Positions 47,953-61,560 of a stretch of DNA of 64,000 nt are shown here, piece after piece. The stretch spans positions 10,008,464 to 10,072,463 of the forward strand of contig NC_039511.1 in assembly GCF_003672135.1 (NCBI RefSeq), read 5' to 3'. The notes under the pieces were generated by a model. The model saw nothing but the letters and a program-made list of their open reading frames with translations, made no database searches and was not told the origin of the DNA. Origin of the DNA: Ooceraea biroi. Lineage: Eukaryota; Arthropoda; Insecta; Hymenoptera; Formicidae. The position numbers were made by a program, and so were the translations under genes. Numbering within the stretch: position 1 is the stretch's first letter; the number at the start of each line of letters is the position of its first letter.

Positions 47953-50900
47953 TGTTTTGTCGCACGCGCAACGACCTCGACTTTGCGCTTGACATTAATG
48001 CTTGTCGATATCGACGTTTGACATCCGCTTCAAGTCGGCCCATTCCCGTCCGTCGTGCACGCTGCGTGACTTTTAATCTCCCTCCGTAACGCGCTCTTGC
48101 ATATTGTAAGTCGCGGACCGAGGCACGAGGTACCTGTCGATTGCACTCGTAACAAACTTCGGGACAGGCAGAGCCAAACACAACTCTCATTTCTATCGAC
48201 GGTATATGTTTTGAACAAAAATCACAGTACTATCAGATCTTGATGAAAGTCGATCACTAAACTCATTTACTCGCTGGATAAAAAAAAATTGGACAAAATT
48301 GTGGATTTGCGCTTACGTTGAGGATTTTAATTAATGTCTCTGTATAGACAGAAATATAAAAATTTTATGATTCAGGAATTACAGAAAGAATCTACGTAAG
48401 GTACTAACTTTCTTTTTAAGCAGAGCTACTACAAAATCTGGGCTTTGTGCTGCGTCGAGCGGTGCGTAAATACAGCTCGAAGTAAATGGAGGATGTTGTC
48501 GGGCCGCCCGAGCAGCAGTTTTGCGCGAGTCGCGAGATAAGATATTTTAATACCCGCGGGAATCTCCCGCGTGTCACGTGGAATATATTTTCTGGCGGCG
48601 AAAGCGCGCCTTATCTGCGCGGATTATTCGCAGATGCGGTACTTTCCGCTCTTGCGCGGCTTCTGAGATGGACGTCGCGTCGCGCCTCCGCTTAAGGCCG
48701 CAAAAAACCTCCCTCTTAAGCGCGATCTTCCCTCGATTGCACACGGAAAGTACAAGCGGATATACTCGACGGCGGCGGCCGCGGCGGTGCGATTGCGTAA
48801 AATAAATTTACGCAGTCGCGTGATATCAGCGCGCATCCTCCTGTCGTCGCGATAAAACTTGGCTACGACTAATCGCGAGGCATGTATCGCAACAGGTAGA
48901 GTTGATGCTTCTATTCACGGTATCGCCCTCTTGGTTTTTATTAATACACCGCAATTTGAATTATTGTATGATTGATAACACTCTGATTGATAACAGACTA
49001 AAAGCCAGCTGGCTCATGGATAGATTGATTAAACGTCGATACAATAGCGATGTTAAGTGCAATAACCACATAAAAGCTATTAGTCTGTTCGATCGACATT
49101 TCTGATAAAACAATAAAAAAATTGAGCGATTTACATCCGATTGGACGATTAAATATTTTCCATCGTTGCACTTCGATTGCGATATCTGATCGCGAGACAA
49201 CGCGATCCGATATCATCCTCCAAAATCAGCATCCATTACAAATATTATATCGTATTAGAACGGGCGATCGCCAATCTGTTCGGCTTGCCGCGACAACCGC
49301 GTTACAGTAAAGCCAAAGAAGCGGCACATAGGCACTTACAAGGCGTAAGCGCTTTTGGATGTTGCGTTTCTTCTCGCATCCACCGACAAGCGACTTGCCC
49401 AAGTTTGTCTCGGCCACGTTGTTCGCGCCTGTGCTCGCGTCGCCGAGATGAAGTCGGTTGTTTTATGGAAAATATACGTGAGATTTTCCGCGAGAGAAGA
49501 ACATCTTTCGCTTTGTTTCTCGCTCTCGCGTGCACTCTCCCTTTTGCCGCGACAAAGTGAAATCTCTCTCGGTTTACGTCGAGCGCGCGAAAAGCTTCTC
49601 CGAATTATTTATTCATGGCGAGCATAAAACTTGCGACCTAGAATTTAGCCCGGTATTATTTTACGGACTCTCTGGCGCGCGCGTGCGCGCAGAACCGCCG
49701 CAGCTTTTCAGCTTAAATCCTTAAAAATAGTTATAAAATTGCTGATGCCCCACCGTGAACGATTTTGTCAACGAATGAACGGCATTATCGATAGCCGCGA
49801 CTCGTTACGTTTAATAAAGCCCTCCGCTGGATTTAATACACAACTGCGGAACAAAAGTTTGCTGAACGCACGGTCTACGGCGTAATTGATCAAACAACAC
49901 ACAATGTTGTTCAATGCAATATTCAATATTCTACTAATTTCACGTGAATGTTCAGTGTGCAGGATATACGCACAATATGTGAAATGATTTTCAACTGACG
50001 TGAACTGCAGCGCGCAACTGAGCGCTCCTACCGGATCGAAATTTCCGGCGGAAAGGTCCTACCCGCGGAACAGCCCTCGAACATTACCGGAGATTACAGT
50101 TAGCCGCATTCAGTCGCGCGTGGCAGCCGCTCACTCGTAGATGGAGATTTCCTTCGAGATTCTCGTCGTTAACAATGTCGTGTAATATCGCGCGGAGCGC
50201 GACGGCGACGCGCGAGTATTAGCCCGGAGAGATTCTAATTACGCGCGAGCTTGCACACACGCGCAGGGGTTTTTCTCTCGGTCTGCTTTCAAACTGACTT
50301 TTCAGTAGACTCGGGCAGATGCGGGCTTTTATTATGCGGTCCGTTGAGGATGGCAAGCAGATGCAGCGCGAGAAGAACACGCGCGTATATGCGCTTCGCG
50401 ATGAAATATGCACGCCGTGCGTGCGCTCGTCGGAACGATTCGCCTTTTTATCCGCTCGCGCCGGGACGGACCGGCGGGATTTACCGGTGAGGCCGACGAG
50501 GCCGTATTCATATTCCGCCTATTAAGATATCCGACACGAATGCGCGCAGCGCAACGTACTATTTGAGCACGTTTTCTCACGTTTCTTAATAACTGTTAAT
50601 CTCGCCGGACCGTTAATGTTATTAGCGTTAACGCAAGCGCGTCGCATCATCGATTTGTGCGCGATGTAAATTCGCAAAAACCACCGATTTTGGACCTTAG
50701 GTTATCTCTCGCAGTCTCTCTTGCTTTACATCTATCCGCTCGTCGCTGATGCCGATGTAATAAGCCACATAAGAACAAGGCAAAAACTAGAATCTGCACT
50801 GAATTACTGTGAATCTATTTAAAAACAAACCTAAAATTCACATTCGCTGGTTGGATTCCTGCGATAAAGAGACCTCCACAAGTGCTCCTATATCTGATAT

Positions 50901-51110
50901 TAACTGTGAAGCTGCTACTCACAATTTAAAATCATAGAGAATAAGTGCCTACAGTTATTTTAATCATAATAATATTTTAGTTTTTATATCTTCCCCTAGA
51001 CGCGTTTTACTTTTACATATCCATTAAATGTTATATTTTCATGTTTCTGACTTTTTAAAATTTCCTTCCATTTGGAATGTTCAAACTTGTCACATCATAC
51101 ACGGCTGAAG

Positions 51111-51130
51111 TATCATCCGGTATCATCCGG
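51111..51130. repeat. 10-bp tandem duplication
   Basis: TATCATCCGG occurs twice in direct contact. Confidence 0.85.
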
Positions 51131-51710
51131 CTTTCACTGCGCGTATGCATCCCGTGCATTCGACTCTATTTAAAATTTATGCCACGCGCTTCGTTCGACA
51201 TTACGTACAAACCGCGTTTCCATTACCATTTAAATGGCGCGAGCCTCATATCTTTACTGCTCGATAAATCTATCCCGCTGTCGACGCATTGCCATGCATT
51301 TTTCACACTCTCGTTTTTCCGTCGTAGAGCAGGTACAACTACTAGAGAGACTGGGTATCCGCTGCATCGCGAGAACGGGGGAGGGCACTTACCGCCACGT
51401 TCTATGGGGCTACCGTCGATAAACTAACGTCGTTACCGGAAACCACCGCGGGGCAACTTTGTACTCTCCGGCGAGGAATCCAACCGGAGGGTGCGCGATC
51501 GCGCGCGCTCGATATTGCTTTTTATCTCGTAATCTCGTTCGCGAGTTTACGACGAGCGCTCGCGTAAATATGCATCGGTCTCCCTCGGCGAAACTTGGTC
51601 ATTTAAAACTTCGCCCTGGGACGTATCGTGGCCGCGGCGATGGCGACATAAAACAGCCGGAACGGGCCATCCCGCGAGCAACAGGGCGGATCCGGGAGGA
51701 ATCTCCCTCC

Positions 51711-51724
51711 GAGAGAGAGAGAGA
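51711..51724. repeat. (GA)7 microsatellite
   Basis: A short pure GA run within an A/G-rich stretch extending to about 51735. Confidence 0.8.
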
Positions 51725-52764
51725 ACGAAGAAAACTCTTAGTCCCTAAACAATATTTCCCTCACGGCGTTATTTTCTACTCTGCCGAAATGTTTCCTTTC
51801 ACATGCCTCGCTCGCTCCCGTCGTGGAAAAATAAAATTCCAGATTCCAGAAAATTGATATGGAAAATACGCGATATCGTTTAACGTGTTTGAAAATGATT
51901 TTTTTCGTTTGGAAAAAGCTCAATCATTTATTGTTACCTCATTATTACATTATTTCCGTCTTATTCGAGTGTTTGAACGTTACTGTAAATTAAATTATAA
52001 TAGTGTGTCAGCAAATATTTTCCTCGGGGATTCAATTTAATAAATTTCATGTTAATTATATTTCTATCTCGATATTTAACGTAGAAAACTTTTGGCACAT
52101 TGAAATGTTTTGCAGCGTGCGAGCAATCAAATCAATTTCCTTACAAAAAGTTTCATCAACCAATTACATCATTGTTTAAATATTTAACAAACTTTTAACA
52201 TAATTAGAGCAGTGCATATGAGTTATAAAATCATTTCTCTTTTATCGATAGAACATAATGAATCAATATTGCGTTCCTATTAAAATATTTAATGTGAAAG
52301 AGTTTTCGCTAAATGAGTTATGGAAATGTATATAAGCCATGCAAGCCATTCTCTCAAGGATTCATTTTTAATTTCAATTTTGAAATGGATGATTCGAATG
52401 AATTATTCGTCAACAAAAATTTAATTCTCAAGATTTCCAAGAAAACATTACGAGATCACGAAGAACGAGCAGACTCCTCTTCTCGTTTAAATCCCCGCGA
52501 AACTCGACGGCACGATTATAGATTGATTAAAACATCAATTCTTACTACAGACTGCCGGTCTTTTTCCGGACATACAGGAAGTAGGAGCACACAGAAGGCA
52601 CACAGGTGGGCTCGTAAAAAATGGATAAGGAGAGTCGTATTGAAGTGAGAGATCGCGTTGCAGCGCTCTTGAAGCTCGTTTCGAGCAAAAGCTGGCGGAA
52701 CGAGCGAGCAAGGCGTACCCATTCGTTCTAATAAAGCGGAGAGAGAAGGAATTAAGCTCGAGGA

Positions 52765-52772
52765 TATATAAA
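52765..52772 (+). promoter_or_regulatory. TATA-box-like TATATAAA upstream of paired E-boxes
   Basis: TATATAAA stands alone in GC-rich DNA, which makes it more notable than the many copies in AT-rich stretches. Two CACGTG E-boxes follow 25-40 bases downstream. No coding region or clear initiator was found after it, so promoter function is only a possibility. Confidence 0.25.
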
Positions 52773-52792
52773 CCGGCGCGCCGATACGAGCG

Positions 52793-52811
52793 GGCACACG
52801 TGTGCCACGTG
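52793..52811. promoter_or_regulatory. Paired CACGTG E-boxes in a palindrome
   Basis: The first CACGTG (52797-52802) is the centre of the 14-bp palindrome GGCACACGTGTGCC. The second CACGTG (52806-52811) begins three bases after the first ends. CACGTG is the canonical site for bHLH factors such as CLOCK/CYCLE and Myc/Max. Binding is not shown by sequence alone. Confidence 0.35.
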
Positions 52812-55800
52812 TAACAGCAATGCCGCTTGCAACGGTAAGGAAGATGCAAGCGCGGCGAGTCGAGAGGAACTTTTCGGTTCCGTGCGGATCGTAGATTTTC
52901 ATTTTGTTAAGCCCACTTTCGGCAAAAGCCCGCCTCATAATCCGCAAACGTTTCCTTAAGGGTACATGGTGGAAAAGAAAGAGGAGACCCTCGAGAGAGT
53001 GAGTGAGCATGTATGAAATTTCTCAATGCATCGTCGAGTTTCTGACCGCACTTAATAATTAAACGACAAACAGTTGCAGTATCTCCGTAGAGTTAATTAA
53101 TATCTTATATAGTAGTGGTGAATATATTAAATTAGTATGAAGTGATTAATACAGTATATTAATATTTATATTTTATGTGCTCTATCTATATTATGAATTC
53201 TTCATTAAAAATTAATATATCATTTTCACATAACAAGTAACACGAGGAAATACTTTTGTATTTTGCGATTTTAATTATCACGAGAATTTTATGATATTCT
53301 CATAAAAGATGGAAAACCAAGTGATTTTAAAGCAGAACATGATAAATTTGCAATGTGTTCGATGGTGATGCAATAATGCGACACAGTAGAAGAAAATGCG
53401 AAAGTCGATCATGAAAATGCAACGTCCAATTAGCCGCATAATATTTATTGAAGCAGTTGTCAATCAGCGTTAATTTCGTCATACATCGTAACGTAATCGG
53501 CGCAAGCGTCGTTCGACTCATCGTCGAGCTTGATCGAACATTACAATTACCTTAATTAGTGGTTTTGTAATGAATAAGACAGAACGATGGTAATTATCGT
53601 CTCATGTAAAATGTGCGACATCTCTATATCGCGCGCATTTACGTATTTACAGCATCATCGACTACGATTGTGGCACACGATAATTATACTATTGCTTTTG
53701 TCAACTTTGATAATATAAAATTTAATAGTATTTTCATGCGCGCGCAATAAATGGTCATCAATCAAAAATTAAAATCAAAGAGAACCAATCATTTGAAGGA
53801 CACTTATTATGCAAAGATTTCAATATCTCAAAAATTGGCGATTGATTCGTTCGTTGTAAAAAAGTAACAGAAATTCATTCAATCGATAAATAACATTATT
53901 ACTTTGCCCAATCAAATTAAAATGTAATAAAACATTTTTCTCCATTAAATTAAGTTAATTAAATCAAGAAACGAATAAAAGCTCTGAACAATCGTGGAAA
54001 GTAACGAGATATCACACATCAAGTGTCCACCCAATAATACCGCTGATCATTCAAACATCCTCTCGTGCGGAGGTGGGAATCGGTCAAAGTCAACAGTCGA
54101 AAGACAAAAAGCGCTCAGATTTTAGCGAGACGCGCGGACGGCGATACATAAAAGGGATGTACGCGAGAGCAATGACGCGACTCTCACGTTTCTCACGCTC
54201 CTTTTTCTCGTTTCTCGGCGAGACGAGTGCACCCGCTGTTTCCGAGGATTATGCGGTGCGGTGCATACGATTCTCGGCATACCCGAGCGATGCAACAAAC
54301 ATATTACACACGAGGCGGTGGCTGTAGCGGACGCGAGCGGAGCTGCAACGTCACCTCGGTGAATGTGTGCAGTCCGATGCTGCACACGGTGACTCGTGCT
54401 CGTCGCCGAAGCAAGAACGAGCGGAACGGAACGAGCTGCCTGTCATGCTTACTCCGCCGAATCGCGACAGGAGACCTCGGATGATTAAATCTGTACCCGA
54501 GAAGCGGAAGGGACCGAGCCCGAAATTATCCGCACTGACGTATCTATATCGCTGTAATCGGAATGACAAGCTTTACGAGCTGAAGAATGAACCATTTAAC
54601 TGGCGGAGTGCTTAACAGACTCTCTTCACTTACAGAATTCTTCACTCCTTGAAATCTTACATGCGAAGCTTATAGAACTCACTACGTTCGTTATTTACAT
54701 AGATCTTTGCAGATACTTTTTTGAAAACGTGTACTCTTCTTTTCTTTACGAGTGCGGGGAAAATTCGTCTACAGACCAAAGAATTTATAAACGAAATTTT
54801 GCTGGAACAAATCTGATTATACGATGCGATTAAATTCTTAATAATCCTTGATATTAAATCCTTAATAAAAAAACTTGAGTGATGCAAGCATCGCGGGACG
54901 CTTTACTGGGTTCGATAAAAGGCAGTACTGTCGGCGAATTTTATTTTAAAAATAGATACTTGCGAGAATTATTCAAACGACCTCATCCATATGTGGAGTC
55001 AACGAAACATGCTTGGAAGTGACGAGTAAAAATTCCTGCTCACGCCAGTAAAATAAAAAAAAGATACGTGATTTTTCAGAGACGTCGAGTTCGCTTAATC
55101 CCTCGGGATGGCGTTTAATGGACGAGTAGAGACATGCCGAGCTTCCATATTTTAATAAAAAATTGCGACAAAATCATCCCAGTGAAAATTTATGCGTGCT
55201 CGTCAACCGCGGCCTTAATTCCTCGTTCTCGACATAAATGTAACGTAATTTCTTATCGTAATATTTTCGCGATTAAGTTTTAATTTAAGCAGGTTAAATT
55301 TCTTCCAACTCTGATAGTTTTTCTTTTCGTAATTGCTTAATTGATCGTTTCCTCCGCTCATATTTCGAAGAAACATTTATTAACAGTGTGCTTGCTCGAT
55401 CGAGCGCGCACTGACGGCACCGTTTCTCCTCATCATCTCGCATGAACGTCCTCCTTTGTAATCATACCCCGGAAATTATACGCAGTCGGACTGCTCGAAT
55501 TTGCCATCAGCGAACAGAGACACATCGAGGGTGCGCGAGAGAGAGATCGAGGAGCATGGGAAAGACAGAGGCCACAAATCCCGAGTAGAAGATAGATACA
55601 CTGACAAAGCGGGAAACAGAGAGCCCGAGAGAGGGAGCGATGAGGAGAATCTCCGATAATGCGTCGGTCGTATTGTTTCATTAGCGAGCCATTGACGTGT
55701 GCATGTGAAGGCGCCGCTCGACGTCGTTCTTTCTCGCATACAACGACCATAATACCGCGCATAAATTACGGTCGGCCGCGGGCTGATTGTCCGCGCGCGA

Positions 55801-55924
55801 TTCAATGACAGCGTATTATCGGACATTAATAGCCCCGGCCGCATTCACGTCAGTTCACGATGACCAAGTTATTGTTCCCGAGCGCGTGGCAGAGCTCTTC
55901 CCCGCCCGCACCTGTCGACCTGTA

Positions 55925-55961
<37 letters not shown>

Positions 55962-57150
55962 TTCCTCTCTCTCCTCTTTCCGCAATAACGCGAGGGGTAA
56001 CATTCATTAAGCCGGCGGCGACACTCGCAGTTCCTGCGGGTCTGCATCGATCGGATCGGATACCGCGGATAATCGGCTCATCGAGACGTGTCGTGCGTGT
56101 TTCAGGACCGAATAGAAGGACGGACGTCGGCGCTCGCAGCTTCCAGCACGGAAATTTTCATTTCTTTTTCCGCAAAATCGCGGTTACTACTTTGCAAGAA
56201 AAATACGAATTTTATAAATGAAACTCTGAAACATCATATTTTCTAATCTGAGAATAGAAAGACGAGGAGCGAAACAGCTGCCTTAGTTTAATGCGTTTAC
56301 CACGTTGCAAACATGAAAATTCAAAAAGCAAACATTCGAAATGACCAACTGCGAAGATCTCACTTCGATTTTTAATTTAATTTTCATGAGTCTATTCTTG
56401 CGTGCTCTATTCGTTACCGGTTAATGTTAATGTGCAAGATAACGTTTGCAAGATCACGTCCACGCGGCGGTGGCGCATCAGCTCGAAGGCAACAGGGAGA
56501 TATGTGCTACGTAGATTCTTCCCAGCCGCGGAGCGCGCACCATCAGTCGTGTCAGCCAGTCACTCGTCCGCGCCGGTTGATACTTATCTGCGAGGTTAAT
56601 TCGTAACAATGTTACGCGGGCGATAAAACGGCGATAAGCCTGGGGTCCGACTTATCTCTCGGGAATTATCAGCGCGCGTGCTCGGAGCCCGAGCGCGGCT
56701 CGCTCGCGCTCAAATTTCATATCGGAGCTGTTCAAAAACCTAGTCGCAGCTATAGTCCACTACGCCATAACGTTACGCTGTGGCGGCGGATATTCCGTTT
56801 CACGAGCGAGCCAAACGGCCGTGTGTATGTAACGACGCAGACGTGAAAATGGAAAATGAGCTCGTCCCTCGTCTCGTCCGCCGTCCGCGCTCTTTCTAAG
56901 GTTGACGTTTATCTCCATAGAGACACCGCTATTGCCGGCGAGATTAAAAACGTTACGACTCTCCCCCTGAGCGAATGCATCTCGGCTTATTGAGCTCTTT
57001 GCGTCGCTCGTCGTCATCGTTATCATCGTGTCGTCGTGGTGGAGGAATCGTTTCGCTGAGTTCCACGCTTGTAATATAAACGCGTTATCGCGTGTTCAGG
57101 AATTTTCATAGATTTTCAGGCGCATTTATATAAACTCGTTACATGCCGCG
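52812..57150. other. Mixed non-coding sequence
   Basis: A long AT-rich part (53050-54000) is followed by CpG-rich DNA. A 164-codon minus-strand frame at 52516-53010 spans the E-box region and shows no recognisable domain. Frames at 55433-56221 cross the CT microsatellite. No gene was supported. Confidence 0.6.
55928..55959. repeat. (CT)16 microsatellite
   Basis: A pure CT run of 32 bases followed by a looser C/T-rich tract to about 55980. Confidence 0.95.
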
Positions 57151-60100
57151 CGTTTTTAAAAGAGGTAATGTTTTGATGTAACTTGGTACCTTTGCTCCTA
57201 AAGGAGATTATTAAACTTGAAGAAGGATTTCTCACAAGTTTTAGAATTCTCAGTCGTCATATAGAAGCAATTTTAACTCTTGGAAAATGGATTTTTCTTA
57301 ATGCCGGACAAACTTTCTAATATTACTTTTAAATCAATTTTAAATTAAAAATTTTTTGATCTTCGATATAAATTCGATGATTCATGAACGAAAAATTTTG
57401 AAAAAAGTTTGGTCTTCGTATAAATCCAATAATGTATTTATTGGAACTCGACGGCACTACATATTTCCTAGCACTCTTAGCGGGTTGAAGGCGCAAAGAA
57501 TAGAACAGTACAAAAATTCGCGCACAAAAATAACGAGAGCAAAGATGTACACGGTGAAAGCGACGATAGAAGCGATGCTCGCGGACGCGATTTCCCATCG
57601 TGCTCAAAAATGGTGGGTTAAATTTTCGTTCCACCTCTCAGCTTTTATTTTCGCGACAAAACGCGTATCCTACTTTATCGGGGAAAGCTTCAGCGAGTCG
57701 CGCAATATCAGGAAGCTTCGGTTTTTCCGCGCCGCAATAGCAAACGGTCATTGAAATTTGCGGCTACTTTTATTTCATAATGGCACCGCGGAAATTTCCC
57801 CGTTTTCGCTGGTAGCTTGCGGCTCGACGAGTTTCAAAGTTCATATGGCCGGAAGACAAGATCACACGTACGAAAAACTAAACAACGTTAGCAACAATGG
57901 CACCGTGTTCTCCACGCGCAACGAGGAAATTGTTGCAAACAGCGGACGATACGAGGCAGCGTAATATTCCCGGCGCGATGACGGTCTTTTTGTGTCGCAA
58001 ACACATCGCCCCGCTTAAATTGCGTTAGCCGCGTGTATTTTGTGCGCGCCAAAGTAAGACATCTTTCTCGGCCGCGAAAGAATACAAGTAATAAGTTGCA
58101 TCGCGATTTTTTGCGGGCGTGGGATGCGTTAGACGTAAATATTGTCTTCCAAGATATATACATTTCTCTCTGGAATACATAGAGAACTAAAACTAGAACG
58201 TCCGATGTAATTCTGCAACTCGGACAAAAAATTCTCCAAGGAAAAAAAGACTGATATTCCGGATATCACAAAATCAACGATATTTTGTACTATGAAATGC
58301 TTCTTTATTATAAAAGAATATTATGAGAGATAAATTTGTTGATGTTTCATTAATGTTTAATATTCTTAATCATATTTACAATTTTTAACATATCTCTTTC
58401 CAGAAGTATGCAATATTAGTTAGTCTCTCAAGGTAACCACTTTGGCAATCAAATCGAAGATTAAGCTTACGTTGAAAACAATTCTCCACATCGAGAAACG
58501 CACATTCAACAAATCTTACGCGGACGACGTTACGTTACCTCACGTCCACGTAAGAATACAAGAATAGAAAGAACATCGTGCGGTTCTTGATGCTACGGCA
58601 GACACAAGCGAGCCGCGGAAGCGGCGGGAAATAATCGCAAAGAGTTACGGGAGGTGAAATAAAGGCGGAACGAATTAAAAAAGCGAGACGACGCCGAAGG
58701 GAGGGCAGAGGGATGAGAGCGCGATGAAATTTAGTGAGTCGTTAGTGCGTGACAGTCTCGGCCAGCTGGTAGCGCGGAGTAACGGATCGCCGTGGCCGGC
58801 TAACTGCGACACACCGCGTATACGGTGGCCGCCGGCGTGTTATACGTGCTCCTGAAAATAAAAAGGTCCCCCGAGAGCCGTTTCCGCAGCACGGGTGGAA
58901 GGGCGGCGGCAAGGGGAGGATGCATTAATGCGTTCGGACACGGCTGCGGTATTGAAAACGAATTTGCGACCAGCCACGCCGAGTGCCCGCCGCGCCCCGT
59001 ATATATTCCGGCAGTTCTCATTTTTATCTCTCGCATCTCCCGCGATCTGCACGGTAATAGAAGTATCGTGATCTTTCACATGGCCAAGTTTCTTCCTACT
59101 TGCGGCATATAGATTATTCCGGAGCTGATGTTACTTTCGTGATGCGCGAAAGATGGAAGCGCGATTTCTTACCACGGTATAAATCATGGTTAGATATCTT
59201 TTAACACAAGAAGGAGACGTTCCTCGTTAATTAAAAAAGTCTTACATTAAACTATCACGTAAATTATCTTATAATTATAAAGATCTAATCTTTCGAAGCC
59301 TTTCTCATTTGCATTGTGTATAAAACTCGGCTTATTCAGAATACATATTGAATAATATGTGAATCTTCTTGAATCTTTATTTAAAAAATTATAATTGTCA
59401 CATATGCATCAGATCGCCCGTGTGAAGGTTTAAACCGGAAATGAGCGCCAGAATTTCGCTTCAAGAAAATCTCCGCGTAATCGTGAAGACGCGAAAAAAT
59501 CAGCGTGCCGCGGCACGGTCGTTGTCCTGCTTTCAATTTGGATTACTGTTGATTTAAGAAAACGGTTGTTGATTTAATTAAATGTTTGCCAAAGCGATGA
59601 AGTTTCGCTCGAGTTTTCTTTGTCCGCGCTGTTATTTCTACGTTAGTCAAACATTTGCCATACCGCCCGAGAACCGAGAGGGAAGTTCCCTGTTATCCAT
59701 GTTTTCTCCCGTTACACGCCCGTTAAACAGTAGCAACGCGTACACGCGACGTGTCGGAAATTGCTTTCTCTAAATTTAACCCGCGTATTTTCGGGCGTCA
59801 TTAGCGAACGATGATGATAAAGATCGTATCAAGAGACGATGTCACTGGGACATATATTAAATTGTCAAAAGTTAAGTACGTCTTTCTCTATAAGTTAGAT
59901 AAAGTTAGATTAAGTAATTTCTCTAGTAAGAAATTAAAGTGTCATCGTTACGAATTAAATGAAGAAATGGTGCTACGGTATATCTTTCAAACCGTAACAA
60001 AAAAGTAAATAATATTTCATGAAGAAAGAATTCTGCAAAGAATATATGTTTAATCTTCCTTTACATCTTATTTCTGCGAAAAAGTTTTCATTTCTATTTC

Positions 60101-60330
60101 TAAATAACTAGAAAATTATTACTTAACAGAGAATTTACTTTAGTGAGAAAAAAGGCTCAATTGTTAAAAAGAAGAAGACAAAATTGCAATTGTCCACGTC
60201 TGCGAATAGGACAGAGTAATAAGAAGCTACGTTTCATTAAACCATGCCACATCTTCCTTTACCGTTTTCTTCTGTTTTAGATACGAGAGATAGTCCGTCC
60301 CATTTGCGCCAGAATCACTCTGTATAATTC
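57151..60330. other. Mostly AT-rich non-coding sequence
   Basis: AT-rich at 57151-57470, 58200-58420, 59170-59400 and 59800-60300. A 132-codon frame at 57356-57754 has mixed composition without repeat bias but no recognisable domain. AAGTTAGAT is repeated around 59890-59910. Confidence 0.6.
59307..59314 (-). promoter_or_regulatory. POU octamer ATGCAAAT (minus strand)
   Basis: Exact ATTTGCAT on the plus strand in an AT-rich stretch, where chance occurrence is more likely. Confidence 0.2.
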
Positions 60331-61552
60331 CGTGGGAACGGCGCGAGCGGATCTAATCCTCTAAATCTAATCCCCGCGAACTGACCGCGAAATCACGACG
60401 GTCGTATCATGATGCTGCGCGCTCGTCAGGCAGAAATATCGCCAGTTGGCTGATTCGCGGGAATTTCGCGCGATATACCGCGTGACGACGCCGCAACCGA
60501 CGACGGACGTCGTTTCCGGACGACAACGGAGAACAACGACGTCCTTGCGGGAAAGATTTGTGCTTGAAATACGACGAAATATAAATCCTGCGCCACGAAA
60601 TTGTGTCTGACGCGACACAATTGCAAAAGCCCGCGCGTAATAAATAGCGATTACACTGGACCACAAGGATGGGATGCGTCCTCTCTTTCTCTTTCTCTCT
60701 TTCCTGAAACGTCCGTTCCTCGCTATGGACCTACAGCGCAGAGACCTACCAGCAACCACCATCTCATTTCTGGAACGCATTATTTCTTTAATTTTATCCT
60801 TTATATTTCTTTTAATGTTCTTATCATCAAAGAAGGGAAATGGAAATCAAATTAAACAAGTAGCTAATATCATCGCATTAATAAATCAATAAGCGGATAA
60901 TACTTTACTTCGCGGCGAGATAACTTCGTAAGAAAACGATACCGGTTGCTTCATCAGTCTTTCTTACGCATTATGCTGATTGCTCGTGCTGTGGCAAACG
61001 TTGTGGTAACAACGGGTAATCAACAATGAAGCCGGCACACTGCCGGCGTTTCGCTCGTAATCGTCCCACGTGTAATCCGCGCATTTCGCATTTGCGCTCC
61101 AGCTCCTAACTGCTATCATGTCGCGAGTCGGTGTCCGATGGAGCCGGCAAAAAACTCCTGCTTTCCACGTACGTCGCCTTCGTTAGAGACGCGACCGGAT
61201 GCGCTCGTCCGTAGCCATTTATCCCTCTTAATTCCCGCGGTCCCCGCGTTCTCTCTCTCCCGCACTTTCGGTCTCGTTAAGGCATCCGGTCGGATGAGAA
61301 GCGTGCACTCTCGTGATATTAGAAACATGCCGGCGAAATACGAAGCGCGGCGTTGCTCAAACTTGCAGTAGCGAGGAAGCAACTGCACGTAGCTGGAAAT
61401 GCTTCACGGAGCCGCCTTTAAGGTGCACTCTCGCGCCTTTGATCTGTAGCGACACTTCGTACCGCGTTATCGCGATATTAGTCAACAATCTACATTGTGG
61501 AAAGATATTTTTTTGCAGAATCTTAACGCTCTAATTATCCTCTATTTCAGTC

Positions 61553-61560
61553 ATTTGCAT
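61553..61560 (-). promoter_or_regulatory. POU octamer ATGCAAAT (minus strand)
   Basis: Exact ATTTGCAT on the plus strand, in mixed-composition DNA. Confidence 0.2.

Larger units (their letters stand above)
47509..52760. other. Mixed non-coding sequence right of the transposon
   Basis: CpG-rich with AT-rich patches at 48240-48420, 50780-51060 and 51880-52400. A GCGCGCGTGCGCGC-type alternating run lies near 49675. Frames of 116-132 codons at 47822-48190, 49177-49560, 51077-51427 and 51459-51857 are unrecognised. Confidence 0.6.

Noticed and set aside
52516..53010. 164-codon minus-strand frame
   Set aside because: No recognisable domain, and another minus-strand frame of 104 codons overlaps it in a different phase.
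57356..57754. 132-codon plus-strand frame with mixed composition
   Set aside because: Reads more like a protein than most, but no domain, promoter or splice signal supports it, and an opposite-strand frame covers most of its first half.
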